In this document: one piece after another, positions 5,797 to 6,033 of the stretch
Layout of the letters: every line of letters begins with the position of its first letter
How positions within the stretch are numbered: position 1 is the first letter of the stretch
DNA from: Oceanicaulis sp.
Lineage (GTDB): Bacteria; Pseudomonadota; Alphaproteobacteria; Caulobacterales; Maricaulaceae
Direction: 5' to 3'
DNA length: 6,033 nucleotides
Assembly: GCA_007571185.1 (NCBI GenBank)
Contig: RKRX01000196.1
Location: forward strand, 1 to 6,033
Notes under the pieces: generated by a model
Seen by the model: the letters and a program-made list of their open reading frames with translations, nothing else
Database searches by the model: none
What the model was told of the DNA's origin: nothing
Made by a program: the position numbers and the translations under genes

Positions 5797-5797
5797 G
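5791..5797. other. Sequence junction: broken ATPase gene and sharp G+C shift
   Basis: ABC ATPase homology on the minus strand ends within these bases. To the left, 5701-5796 is about 59% G+C. To the right, 5797-6033 is about 78% G+C and coding signal switches to the plus strand. The exact join cannot be placed more finely because GGCCAT could belong to either side. No inverted repeat, target duplication or integrase end is visible at the break, so nothing here indicates a mobile element. Confidence 0.7.
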
Positions 5798-6033
5798 TCG
5801 GCTTGGAGTCGCGCCGGGACGGCGCCCTGGTCGGCGTCGCGTTCTCCCGGTCGGTGGCGACCGTGAGGCTTGAAGGGCGGGCCGACAGGCTCGAGGCCAG
5901 GGTCACCGGCGTGTCGCCGTACCTGCGCCGGGAATTCGACGGCGGCGCCAGCCTGTGGGGCCAGGTCGCCCTCGGGCGCGGGACCCTGCGGGCGGTGCGC
6001 CCGAGCGGCGGGGCCTCGGAGGCCGGCCTGTCC
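5797..6033 (+). CDS. Fragment resembling an autotransporter-type outer membrane beta-barrel (open at both ends)
   Basis: The plus-strand frame in phase with 5797 is open to the window end (79 codons; formally open from 5719). Only 3 of its 79 codons end in A or T, a GC3 near 96%, which marks this frame as the coding one. The peptide runs HVGLESRRDGALVGVAFSRS, then RLEARVTGVSPYLRREFDGG and ASLWGQVALGRGTLRAV. Alternating hydrophobic residues, Gly- and aromatic-ended short strands, and the order GVAxSRS ... PYLR ... LWGQVxxGRG resemble autotransporter beta-barrel domains of high-G+C bacteria. This is a judgement from pattern, with no search behind it. No start codon or ribosome binding site is visible, because the natural 5' part appears to lie on the other side of the junction. 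It shows no relation to the neighbouring genes. Confidence 0.5.

Noticed and set aside
1..6033. CRISPR array, tRNA or rRNA genes, insertion sequence ends
   Set aside because: No regularly spaced repeats, cloverleaf-like sequence, transposase motifs or terminal inverted repeats were seen.

Overview
The window looks like a chromosomal segment of an alphaproteobacterium, most likely of the Caulobacterales/Maricaulales type. The reasons are a bS21 ribosomal protein with the long basic C-terminal tail seen in that group, a COQ9-family ubiquinone protein, a GGDEF protein with an alphaproteobacterial look, and a G+C content near 60%. The taxon is inferred from gene content and family resemblance, not from a search.

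Layout, left to right. Bases 1-264 are A/T-rich (about 38% G+C over the first 180 bases). They hold the 5' end of a small minus-strand gene that resembles a type II antitoxin, with its ribosome binding site, a promoter and a palindromic operator candidate. A minus-strand soluble diguanylate cyclase follows (265-969). It diverges from a plus-strand purE-purK pair (1085-2680), which carries out the two-step bacterial conversion of AIR to CAIR in purine synthesis. The divergent region holds a purE promoter candidate preceded by a perfect 8-bp direct repeat. purK runs head-on into a minus-strand COQ9-family gene (2677-3351), and the two overlap by 4 bp at their stop codons. COQ9 diverges from rpsU (bS21), whose best-supported start is a non-canonical ATC codon at 3565. 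Convergent to rpsU is a minus-strand ABC exporter pair of the NatA/NatB type: a permease (3849-5324) and, 4 nt upstream of it, the 3' part of its ATPase gene (5329-5796).

At about 5791-5797 the sequence changes character abruptly. The ATPase homology stops inside the Walker B/D-loop region, G+C rises from about 59% to about 78%, and a different plus-strand reading frame with 96% GC3 runs to the window end. It encodes what looks like an autotransporter-type beta-barrel fragment. This is either a real rearrangement that destroyed the ATPase or, more likely, a chimeric join in the assembly.

Most of the window is ordinary housekeeping content. The points most worth following are the probable AUC start of rpsU, the 5.79-kb junction, the direct repeats upstream of purE, and the GGAGG-looped hairpin at the rpsU stop. 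I saw no convincing undescribed multi-gene system.
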